DNA of 64,000 nucleotides from positions 682,001-746,000 of the forward strand of contig MU008164.1 of NCBI GenBank assembly GCA_010909165.1. The letters run 5' to 3'. Below are positions 55,825 to 64,000 of this stretch, piece by piece (position 1 is the stretch's first letter; each line of letters begins with the position of its first letter). The translations under genes and the position numbers were made by a program. Source of the stretch: Anthoceros angustus (taxonomy: Eukaryota; Streptophyta; Anthocerotopsida; Anthocerotales; Anthocerotaceae). The notes below the pieces were generated by a model. That model was not told the DNA's origin. It did not search any database and worked only from the letters and a program-made list of their open reading frames with translations.

Positions 55825-56160
55825 ATGGCCGTTGCTCTTCCTCAACCTGCCTTGAAGATCGATTTCAGGGACAAGGATCGTTTCAATGGAAACGACTACA
55901 ACACCTGGTCATTGAGATTGACCCAGATATTTGAGGAAAATGAGTTGATGTCGGTGGTAGATGGAAGTGAAGTATGTCCAGCAGCAACAGGTACAAATGC
56001 AGCAGACGTTCTCGACTGGAAACGAAGGGACAGGAGAGCACGTTCAATCCTCATAGCTTCTCTTGACAGAAACATGATGCCTCACACCTTGGGTGCTACC
56101 ACCTGTGGCATAGTTTCACCGACGATAAGGATAAGAGTAATGCGTGTTTGCACACAGTGA
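55825..56160 (+). pseudogene. Gag fragment, nested element 4
   Basis: The frame has FRDKDRFNGNDYNTWSLRLT, the FxGxNYxxW motif of copia gag N-termini, then DWKRRDRRARSILIASLDRN, close in layout to the gag of element 1. It is interrupted after about 100 codons. The gag start lies about 780 bp after the primer site, with no long frame before it. Confidence 0.82.
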
Positions 56161-57229
56161 CTTCTTTGGCATGAGGATGAGGGACAACGAATGTTGAATC
56201 CTATATTAACCGCTGTGATGCACGAGCTACCTTGGCATCGTGGGCACAACCCTACAGGAACAAGTGGGACCACTGTTAGCTTCACTTCCGCAGAGCTACA
56301 CCATTTTATGAGTTCATTAGCTCATCGGCATCCTCACGTAGCTGCTCCCCGCCTTACAATCGGACCAACTGATAGGGGCTTTGAATAAGAGCGCACTAAG
56401 GGTTTTCATAAGGGAAAGGAGACTTCCCAACAACATTTTAGTTCGAGAGTTCTATTTTCCGGCCGAGGCAGGGAGCTTTCGTGACGTGGTCGTGGAGGAC
56501 AAGGTCAAGGGGCTATTCCACGCCCCAAATCTCCAAAGGAAGACTTTTACTTGAATCGTGTAAGATCCCGTGACATTTTGAGAAGGATCAGGAAGACCGG
56601 AGAGCCACGCAAGGATGGATCGCTCCTAATCCAACCTAGCCAAGCCATCAACAACGCTAAGTCACCTTCCATTCTTTGTTGTTTAGCTTTCGATTATGAC
56701 ATGTGGTTTTGGACTCTACTAGTCACATTTGTTACGATAGGCGTGCTTTCCATGAGTTCTTACCACTGATAGTCAGCCTGCCTTATTAGGTGATGATAGT
56801 GGTCCATCCATTAAAGGTTCAGCTCACCACCCGACCGCCTAATTCCATCACGATGATTCTGTGTGTCCTGCTTTGTCCCAGCCACTAAAAATCTAATGTC
56901 ATTAAGCTTTCGAGGAACACTCAGAGTTTGTTTTGATCATTCTGTTGTTCCATTTCTAACATGATCGGGATGAAATTTTCTCCGAACTCCTTTTAATGAC
57001 TTGTATCTCTTGAATGTCGTGACTTTTCCCAAGCACCCACCTCAGTCACCCGCCCATCACTATCTCCCACACTGGCATTGTCGTTGGGACACGTCAACTT
57101 GTTGTCTTTGTTGGTGAATAACACGCTTTTAGAGATTCCTGTCATTCTCTCATTTGATAACCATGCTTTTGCGATTCACAAAGCCATTTCCCAGCCATTT
57201 AGAGATCGAACTTATCCGAGCACCGGTCT

Positions 57230-57830
57230 TCCACACAGGTGACCTTTGTGGCCCCATGTCCATGCCTCCTTTGGGGTGCCCAATATTTCGACCTTCATTG
57301 ACGAATGGAGCGATATTGTGCATAGCAAAAAGTGACACTTTCACTTGTTTCCAAGATTTCACTATGGCCCAACGATGCATGTGCAAACTCAAGATTTTGA
57401 GGTCGACAATGGTGGAGAATACATTAGTCATGCCTTTTCACTTTTGTGCAGAGGAGTTCTTCATTTTACTATATACACCGCCTGCACGCGCTTGTCAACT
57501 AAAAAATCGATTTACAAGAGGCCACTCTTTCTAGTTTGTCTTTTCCGGATCGACTGTGCTACGGCTCGCTGCAGCCTACTTATGTGCGTAATCGTCCCTA
57601 CCAAAGAACTTGGGCTCATTACACCATATGAACGTTGGATGTGCAAGAAGCCACGATCACTCACTTATGGATTTTTGGCACCGATATGCCCTTGTACCTT
57701 CTCACCGAGAAAGCTCGAATTCTGGTCGTCGAATCTTTGTTGGCTATGCCGAGGAAGTGAAGGGTTATGTCGCTTGATCCCGACTAAGTTACTTATTCAC
57801 GCAGGTGATTTTCCATGAGAATGCTTTACT
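57230..57830 (+). pseudogene. Integrase remnants, nested element 4
   Basis: Scattered frames hold TGDLCGPMSMPPLG (from the DLxGP motif opening the integrase core), [14 protein letters not shown] (second catalytic aspartate) and ELGLITPYERWMCKKP (from TPYExWxxxKP). Stops and shifts occur every few dozen codons. Confidence 0.78.
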
Positions 57831-58161
57831 TCGACATGACTTGTTATCACCTTCTTATGTGTTGCCTCGCCACTATCCATGGTGTTGATGATGACCGATT
57901 TTGTCATGATAACAGATAATTGTCGTTTTGATTTTGAGGATACAACTCTTCAACTTCACGGGCACATCAACCAGCCAGTCACCTCGCCCATCACAACAGG
58001 TCATCTTCGATGAGTCTACTTTACCCGCTGAGTTTGCTCCTTGATGAATCAGAGCTTGATCCTCCGGCTCCCGATTTACCTTTAGTGCCCCGATCCTCCT
58101 TCCGCCGGCCACACCATCCTCACCGCCCTTCGCCGGGTCTACTAGGTCTAGACCCCTCGCC

Positions 58162-59190
58162 ATGAGTGGATGTAACCACCATTTGTTGTCTGTAGCTTCC
58201 AAAACTCTTGTTCCAAACTTTAACACTTATGAGCCAACTAGTTACCTTGAAGCCATCACAGCCCCGAGGCACTGGAAGGAGTCCATACAAATTGAATACA
58301 ATTCTTTAATGGAAAATGGTACTTGGAAACTTGTAGACTTACCAAGGTCGAAACCAAGAGCTTGTAAATGGGTTTTTTAAAAGAAACTCAACACGATGTG
58401 GCGCTACAAATCTAGGTTAGTAGCTAAAGGATATAGCCAAGTTGTGGGTTAGACTATAATGAGACATTTGCTGTGGTGAAGTCTACTTCAGAATATTGCT
58501 ATCTCTAGCAGCCCATTTTGGTCTTCACGCTCACCAACTAGACGTTAAGACAAAGATTTCTTAATGGTACATTAGAAGAAGAGATTTACATGCATCACCA
58601 AGGTTTTGTTATAGACGAGGAGAAGTTTGCCTATTGCTCAAGACACTTTATGGCTGAAACAATTGAGCTTGAATGAAACGTTTCATGCTCACGACGATAG
58701 AATTGGGTTTTACCGCTTGATTGATAGTCTGCTACATATTGTGGGATGGAGATGACTTTCTTATTATATCCGCTTATGTGACGACAACTTCCTTTTCAAG
58801 ATTTCTTTGGTGTTGATGGCCGTAATCAAAAGTGTTCTTTATCTCGCTTTGACATGACCGACCTTGGGCAACTTTGTTTTCTCTTGGTGTTCAGTTCCCA
58901 GCTTTTCAAGATAGGCATACAGATTGAGTTGCATCAAGAGCACTTCGTCACTCGGCTACTTCAAGTTCAACATGGCCGAGGCACGCCTGTGTCAACACCT
59001 ATGTCAACAAGTGAGAAGCTATCCGGAACATTGCCCAACTACACGGGAAGAGAAGGACTTGATGGCCACTCGCCCATACAAAGGCGTTGGTAGTCTTCTA
59101 TATCTAGCATCTTGGACAAGGTTGGATATGTATCGAAGCAATGTTTCTCAATTTTTAGAGAACCCGGAGAGGTACATGGCAGCTTAAGAG
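58162..59190 (+). pseudogene. Reverse transcriptase remnants, nested element 4
   Basis: NTYEPTSYLEAITAPRHWKE and EYNSLMENGTWKLVDLPRSK, then CKWVF, are the opening block of copia reverse transcriptase; RYKSRLVAKGYSQ follows after a stop. Later pieces include FVTRLLQ, YKGVGSLLYLASWTRLDM and NVSQFLENP, the thumb/connection part. The catalytic YVDD box could not be found. Confidence 0.82.
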
Positions 59191-59262
59191 AATATTCCGT
59201 TATCTTAAGGGAACTCCTCGCTTAGGCTCAAGTATACCAAGCAAGCTTTGGATTGGAGCTAG

Positions 59263-59568
59263 TTGGATTTTGCGATGGATTGGGCTGGAGATGATTCAAG
59301 AAGGAGCATAGTAGCTTATTGTAACTGTTGGGTGGCTCGGTATGGTCAGCAAGAAGCTTACGACCATTTGTCTATCATCCATCAAGCTTGGCACGGAGCA
59401 CCGCCTCAAGCTGCCGTGAAGTCATTTGGTTACGTTCCTTTCTACGTGGTCTTCAACAGTTGCCACCGAGCTACAAGGTTGTGGTGTGACAACCAATCGG
59501 CTATAGCACTCACGAAGAACCCGGTTTTCACGCTCCAAGCATATCGAAATCACACATCATTTCATTAG
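59263..59568 (+). pseudogene. RNase H remnant, nested element 4
   Basis: The frame opens with DFAMDWAGDDSRRSIVAYC (from GYxDADWAGDxDxRRSTSGY) and contains LWCDNQSAIALTKNPVF, two RNase H motifs. The intervening AEYMA block is altered by frameshifts; past 59568 the DVPTKALPK-like end can be seen in another frame. Confidence 0.82.
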
Positions 59569-59699
59569 ACAAGCTTATGACAAAGGAGAGGTAGATGTTC
59601 GATATATTCCAACATGTGAGAATGTTGTCGATGTCCCGACAAAAGCACTTCCAAAATTGTCGCCGAAGCATGTGGCTAGGATCACCAAATATCACCGCG

Positions 59700-60684
59700 C
59701 TTGGAAAAGGGATAGCCCACTAGTCTACTCCTCCTTGCAAGATGCTCCTAGATTTATGTGATAGCCCTTCTCTCCGATTTTTGCCTTGGTTTGCGAGCCG
59801 GTCGCTTTTCTTGCTTCATCCAGAGACCGCAGCAATGTCAGGTAAACAAGGTGAGTTGAGCATGCCGGGGAGGTAGGTTAGCAGAAGTGGTGGATGAAGC
59901 TCACACGCATTGTAAGCGCGACCTTCATCCGGGTCATACTTTCTTTTCTTCCTGCTTTTCTCGAGGAGTCTTATCACGCCTGACCTTATCCACCATCAAG
60001 ATCCTGGTCTTCTTTGTTGAGTGCCTTCCGCCCTCGATGTGATTCTATATGCATAGTAGTACTCAAGCTCTTCTTCCTCTTTGGCATTGCTTTCAAAGAT
60101 AGCATCCCGGTATTGCTCCTTGGTCACCTTCCTTCAAAGGACACTACACTTGAGAGTGTCATAAGGTGAGCCTTTTCACCAGTGTCCGTGTCTCGACATA
60201 CCTTGTTGTAATCCTTCGCTTGCTCATTGCTTTTTGGGCGAAGTCTGAGGAGGATGTTCGACATAGAGTGTAGAATCCACCGCCGAGGTGAGAACTTTGA
60301 GGTGTATCCACTCCCTTCCACGAATGCACTCAACGCCATTGGGAACCTTCGCCATAGGATCCTCGTGGTTAGCGGTTTACAACCCATATACCTACCATAT
60401 AGTGAACCAAGTGAGGAGCGAAGATTAGATTGCAAATCTCAAGGCGGAGATTTGGAGCGCCATGGTATTTGTATCTGGATTTAGAGCGCAGCAGGTGGTG
60501 AGGAGCTAGGAGCGTAAGTGGTGAGAGGCGTAACCGCTGGTCACGGAGCGCGGTCAAGTCCACAATCGCAAATCATTTTGATTCTTTTTCGCTTTATCGA
60601 ACCCAAATCAAGGTTCTAAGTTTAAGACAATATTTTATTGCTTAAATACTTCCTCTTGAGCTGTTCATTGCAACCAAGAGGGAG
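59700..60684. other. 3' non-coding part of nested element 4
   Basis: No pol motif remains. A minus-strand frame of 103 codons (60124-60435) has a plausible composition but no family I know. A polypurine tract AAGAGGGAG at 60676-60684 precedes the 3' LTR. Confidence 0.45.
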
Positions 60685-60865
60685 TAATGAAATAGTTAAG
60701 TCATCTAAAGTTAGGTTGACTCTATGCTAGTGGTTTTATGAAGAGTTATAACCACTTACACAACTTTTGTATATATGCTTGATTTTCCCATGAACTAAAT
60801 AACGTTTTCATTTTTCCGCGCCATGTGCTGCACACCGCTCGTGCCCCTTGAATGATCCACACGCT
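60685..60865 (+). repeat. 3' LTR of nested element 4
   Basis: Matches 54853-55028 from TAATGAAATAGTTAAG to GAATGATCCACAC, with about ten substitutions and short indels, so the insertion is not recent. Confidence 0.8.
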
Positions 60866-61099
60866 GAAGCAACAACAATCTTCAACGACAATCAAGGTTG
60901 CATCTTCTTAGCCAAGAATGCAACTTTTCATGCTAGAACCAAGCATCAAGTGAAACATCACTTTATAAGAGAGAAGGTAAAGTCAAAAGAGGTAAAGCTA
61001 GAGTATTGTCCAACGGAGACATGCCGTGATATTTTGACCAAAGCCTTGACTTTAGAAAAACATGCTAGGTTTAGCAAGATGCTAGGCCTAAGGGAATAA
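60866..61099 (+). pseudogene. RNase H C-terminal end, element 3
   Basis: An open frame continues the outer element after the nested insertion: TTIFNDNQGCIFLAKNATFH, RTKHQVKHHFIREKV and DILTKALTLEKHARFSKMLG, then a stop. This is the standard end of copia pol. It is clean of stops here, unlike the upstream parts. The purine tract GAGTGGGAG (61112-61120) precedes the 3' LTR. Confidence 0.9.
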
Positions 61100-61120
61100 T
61101 TTTGATATGTTGAGTGGGAG

Positions 61121-61488
61121 TGTTAAGTGATTTATTACAACATATCAAAATATGTTATGAAGAGTGCCCTAAAAGCAGGTTATGAAGAGTGCCCTAAAAA
61201 TAACATACTTGAAAGTCATGCATCTTCTAGAAAGTATCTTCTAGAAAGTATCTTCTAGAAAGTCCAAAAGTAAAGGGCAAGGTCAAGTAACCAATAGGAT
61301 TCAAGGTCAAGTAACCATGGGATCAAGGCTAGGACTATATAGGCCAAGCCCACCTACTTGTAAGGTGTGGTGTGTGCAAGTGTTCTTGTGTGCTTGTGTG
61401 CTAGTATCTAGTGTGCCTAGTGCATATAACCCATATTGTATGGGAGTGTTGTGTTCCCTCTCTATAAAGGCTCACTCTTTTCCTAACA
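61121..61488 (+). repeat. 3' LTR of copia element 3 (368 bp)
   Basis: Starts TGTTAAGTG and ends TTCCTAACA. The three TTCTAGAA boxes are preserved at 61225-61232, 61239-61246 and 61253-61260, as is the TATA box. Confidence 0.93.
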
Positions 61489-61583
61489 TGCACTAATTTG
61501 TGTGATCATTTAACCAAGTTGGTCAAGACCAAGGTGCCCAAATGCTTGTCTCCTAGGCTCGGTGACACGGAAAATCGTTTTTA

Positions 61584-62100
61584 ATGGTGACGCGTGATTA
61601 TCAAGGATACCTTATGAATCAAGGATGGGTTTCTGGAATTGCAATGGATCTTTTATGGACAAAACCAGGTGGTATGCTACACCTTATAGCGGGCCACAAC
61701 CTGATCTTTCTCACGGAAACTCACGAACACCAGGTCAGGAATCTCCTTATTTTTCCCAATTTCCTTTCCTTCTCTTTATTTAGGGATTATGTTTCTTCCA
61801 AGACACCGGGTGGTGTGGCTTGCTTTTTTCGCTCTTCTCTCTCACAATTCATCACTGTGGCAAGGGAGGACTCTCTGGCGAGGGTTTTGTGAATTAGGGT
61901 TTCGGCAATGATTTCCATCTAATAATCATTTATTCATAGCAGTTGCTATTTTCTCCTCGATTCTCCCTATGCTTAAGGCCACTCGTATGACATTTGAAAG
62001 ACCTATCAAAAGATCTCATGTATTTTATGCCTGCAGGATATCTTGTTGGTTGGAGACTTGATTAATACCAAAATGCATAAATACTCGAATTTTATTGATA
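61584..62100 (+). pseudogene. LINE endonuclease fragment
   Basis: A 102-codon frame has LIFLTETHEHQVRN, SFSLFRDYVSS, GGVACFFRSSL and FITVAREDSLARVL, characteristic of the apurinic-type endonuclease domain of plant LINEs. Past its stop, FIAVAIF and DILLVGDL (from the ILLVGDFNA motif) can be read in other frames up to about 62060, crossing into the left arm of the inverted repeat. No reverse transcriptase follows. Confidence 0.8.
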
Positions 62101-63478
62101 TTTGTTTAGGGAGGGCAAATTACAGGCAATGAACTCGGAAATCTAGGCGGAGATGTAGGTTCACTTTTTTGAGAATATTACCATTCATATTAATTTTAAA
62201 ATTGAAATGAATGGTAATATTCGTTACAACGCACTTGTAGCAACGGGCACAACGTAATTTACAATGCTACTTGGTCAAGTAACTCAGTCGGGGTGATCTT
62301 GATTAATACACTTTGTTACCCTAACTCGGGTTTATTAATTGTAGTTTAATGCTAGTTACTTAACCTTGGGTTACAGGAACCCATGGTTACCTTAACGAGG
62401 TAAATCTTCCTAAAACCCGATGTTAAATCAGTTGCATGGCTTTGTTGTAACTTAAAACCCTAAACCCCGACCTACCGACGCACACGATGACATGGCAAGA
62501 TGACATGGCATGCACAATGACGTGATATGTTAGCATGTTCCAAACCTATCACCGAACCTTATTCACAATGGCATTTCTCTTTACAACCAAAGGGTAATTC
62601 AGCTTTAATTAATTAAAATTAGTAAAAGTTGAAAATCTAGAAATTATTATACCTAAACGCCAATATGTAAAAATTTACAAATTTAAGATGCGAAAACAAA
62701 GAAACGAGAGTTTATGTGGAAAATTAGGGCCTATTTAGGGGATGTCTATACTTATCTATTAATTCTATATAGATACCTATGTATTCTAATCAATGGTAAA
62801 ATTTGATAAAATTGTTTTTCATAAATTTTGAAATTTTAAAAAATATAAATATTTATGTTGAACCTTTGGTTGTAAAGAGAAATGCCTATTGTGAATAAGG
62901 TTCGGTGATAGGTTTGGAACATGCTAACATATCACGTCATTGTGCATGCCATGTCATCTTGCCATGTCATCGTGTGCGTCGGTAGGTCGGGGTTTAGGGT
63001 TTTAAGTTACAACAAAGCCATGCAACTGATTTAACATCGGGTTTTAGGAAGATTTACCTCGTTAAGGTAACCATGGGTTCCTGTAACCCAAGGTTAAGTA
63101 ACTAGCATTAAACTACAATTAATAAACCCGAGTTAGGGTAACAAAGTGTATTAATCAAGATCACCCCGACTGAGTTACTTGACCAAGTAGCATTGTAAAT
63201 TACGTTGTGCCCGTTGCTACAAGTGCGTTGTAACGAATATTACCATTCATTTCAATTTTAAAATTAATATGAATGGTAATATTCTCAAAAAAGTGAACCT
63301 ACATCTCCGCCTAGATTTCCGAGTTCATTGCCTGTAATTTGCCCTCCCTAAACAAATATCAATAAAATTCGAGTATTTATGCATTTTGGTATTAATCAAG
63401 TCTCCAACCAACAAGATATCCTGCAGGCATAAAATACATGAGATCTTTTGATAGGTCTTTCAAATGTCATACGAGTGG
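61979..63478. repeat. 615-bp near-perfect inverted repeat with 269-bp AT-rich centre
   Basis: Arm 1 (61979-62593) and arm 2 (62863-63478) are reverse complements; the only difference found by eye is one extra base in arm 2 (GCCTATTG against GCCATTG on the same strand). The centre (62594-62862) is AT-rich and non-coding. Each arm also contains a small hairpin, GAATATTACCATTCAT and its complement (62173-62188/62207-62222). Arm 1 begins inside the LINE fragment, and arm 2 ends in CATACGAGTGG, shared with the duplicated LRR flank. Confidence 0.95.
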
Positions 63479-63944
63479 GCGAGGACGCTGATCCTCAGGC
63501 ACCCTAAACCTCTCCTGTGGGAAACGCAGAAACAGAGTCGATTGAGGAAGCCAGAGTATGGACAAGACGTTGTTGTGGGTGCTAGAATTGGTCGAAAAGG
63601 ATGTGGTGACTGATGTACGTCACCGCGTGAACCACGTAATCGCGTGTGTACTACGTTACCGCGTGAAATGAAGGACAGATGACCCGACGCATGCTTGGTG
63701 GGAGGACCCTGCTATGGAATGCTGTCCTGAAGGAGAGGCCGAGTGAGTCAGTCAGTCAGTCCACTTTGGGATTTCCCCAAAGAATGTGATAGCTCTTGTA
63801 CGACAGTGTTCAGTCCGTCCGCGGTTTTCTTGCCTCTGTGGCAGAAAGTCACACAACCAGCATAGCAAACCTTTAGAAAATATTAAATGGGGCAGTTGCG
63901 CAAGCACCCTGCGTATCAAATGGGGCAAGTGCGCATCTTGCGGC
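63468..63944. repeat. Second copy of the LRR gene 5' flank
   Basis: From CATACGAGTGGGCGAGGACG to CTTGCGGC it repeats 50192-50671 in the same orientation with only a few indels (GAGGG/GAGG, GAGAGAGGCC/GAGAGGCC). It continues into the LTR start as the original does. Confidence 0.95.
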
Positions 63945-64000
63945 TGTTAGTGATTTATTACAACATATCAAAATTATTCCCTTAGGCCTAGCATCTTGCT
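63945..64000. repeat. LTR start fused to an inverted copia 3' end
   Basis: TGTTAGTGATTTATTACAAC is the LTR start of element 3. At CAACATATCAAAAT it switches to TATTCCCTTAGGCCTAGCAT, the reverse complement of 61072-61110 (the end of the element 3 pol gene). The 14 shared bases lie at the switch. The window ends here, so the continuation is unknown. Confidence 0.92.

Larger units (their letters stand above)
54853..60865 (+). mobile_element. Nested Ty1/copia element (element 4), 5-bp target duplication GAAGC
   Basis: The insertion is bounded by GAAGC at 54848-54852 and 60866-60870. Deleting it and one GAAGC restores the host frame AKEATTIFNDNQ. It has LTRs of about 176 and 181 bp, a primer site at 55029, gag, integrase, reverse transcriptase and RNase H remnants, and a polypurine tract AAGAGGGAG just before the 3' LTR. 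With these borders the LTR starts TAATGAAA and not TG, so the ends are non-canonical or eroded. Confidence 0.85.
50672..61488 (+). mobile_element. Ty1/copia retrotransposon (element 3, heat-shock-element LTRs), with a nested insertion
   Basis: Two matching LTRs (50672-51040 and 61121-61488) with TGTTA...TAACA termini flank a primer site, gag with a CCHC knuckle, protease remnants, integrase, reverse transcriptase and RNase H in copia order. Length is 10.8 kb, of which 6.0 kb (54853-60865) is a second element inserted in the RNase H region. Removing it joins the interrupted reading frame (AKEA|TTIFNDNQ). The flanking five bases (GCGGC and TGCAC) do not match, so no target-site duplication is seen at the outer ends. 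Confidence 0.92.

Noticed and set aside
60124-60435. 103-codon minus-strand ORF as a gene
   Set aside because: It lies within the nested retroelement, has no recognised domain and no splice or start context.
50672-61488. Element 3 as a Ty3/gypsy element
   Set aside because: Integrase motifs precede reverse transcriptase and the primer site is of the tRNA-iMet copia type.
62594-62862. AT-rich centre of the inverted repeat as a replication origin or scaffold region
   Set aside because: AT content alone is no evidence, and no defined motif was found.

Overview
The window is nuclear DNA of a seedless land plant or a close streptophyte relative. It carries intron-containing plant genes: an RWP-RK transcription factor, LWD1/AN11-type WD40 genes, a ZCCHC10-type zinc-knuckle gene, an extracellular LRR receptor-like protein, a P450 exon and a PPR-DYW gene. 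These lie among Ty1/copia and LINE retroelements. The best clue to the lineage is a PPR C-terminus with KKP in the PG box and a final GRP instead of DYW. This is the DYW:KP variant, known from hornworts, lycophytes and ferns, where U-to-C RNA editing occurs. Introns that could be placed are short (about 80-350 nt). No prokaryotic features were seen.

Layout. 0.4-5.25 kb: decayed copia element on the minus strand with its 5' LTR and tRNA-Met-type primer site at 5.0-5.25 kb. 5.25-10.9 kb: gene-poor, with one 37-bp minisatellite. 11.2-12.8 kb: relic of an integrase-core (DDE) transposon. 14.1-15.7 kb (minus): isoleucyl-tRNA synthetase pseudogene that has lost its editing domain. 16.9-20.5 kb (minus): multi-exon RWP-RK gene. 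21.0-27.3 kb: a head-to-head ZCCHC10-like/LWD1-like pair present as a full copy, a partial copy and a second full copy, all damaged, with a copia LTR between copies. 27.3-33 kb: LINE fragments. 29.2-31.8 kb: exact 1,306-bp tandem duplication, a more complete version of which lies at 34.6-35.7 kb and carries 5S-rRNA-like sequence and a 30-bp minisatellite. 33-38 kb: duplicated P450 exon and satellite-like segments. 38.1-46.6 kb: two adjacent tandem duplications (periods about 1.86 and 2.35 kb) carrying a broken DYW:KP PPR gene and a copy of the LRR gene's 3' end. 46.2-50.1 kb (minus): the LRR receptor-like gene, nearly intact. 50.7-61.5 kb: 10.8-kb copia element whose LTRs contain three perfect heat-shock-element units. 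A second 6.0-kb copia element is inserted in its RNase H region. 61.6-64 kb: LINE endonuclease piece running into a 615-bp near-perfect inverted repeat, then a second copy of the LRR 5' flank and LTR start joined to an inverted copia tail.

Two points matter for use. First, most multi-copy segments between 20 and 50 kb, and the right end, meet at short shared sequences (about 7-14 bp), and the copies often differ by one base in homopolymers. Either the region was rearranged by microhomology or template switching, or it is a poorly resolved long-read assembly; sequence alone cannot decide. Second, several frame breaks in genes that look functional (LWD1, LRR protein) are the single-base kind that sequencing error makes. 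The nonsense changes in ZCCHC10 copies, IleRS and PPR look like real mutations.
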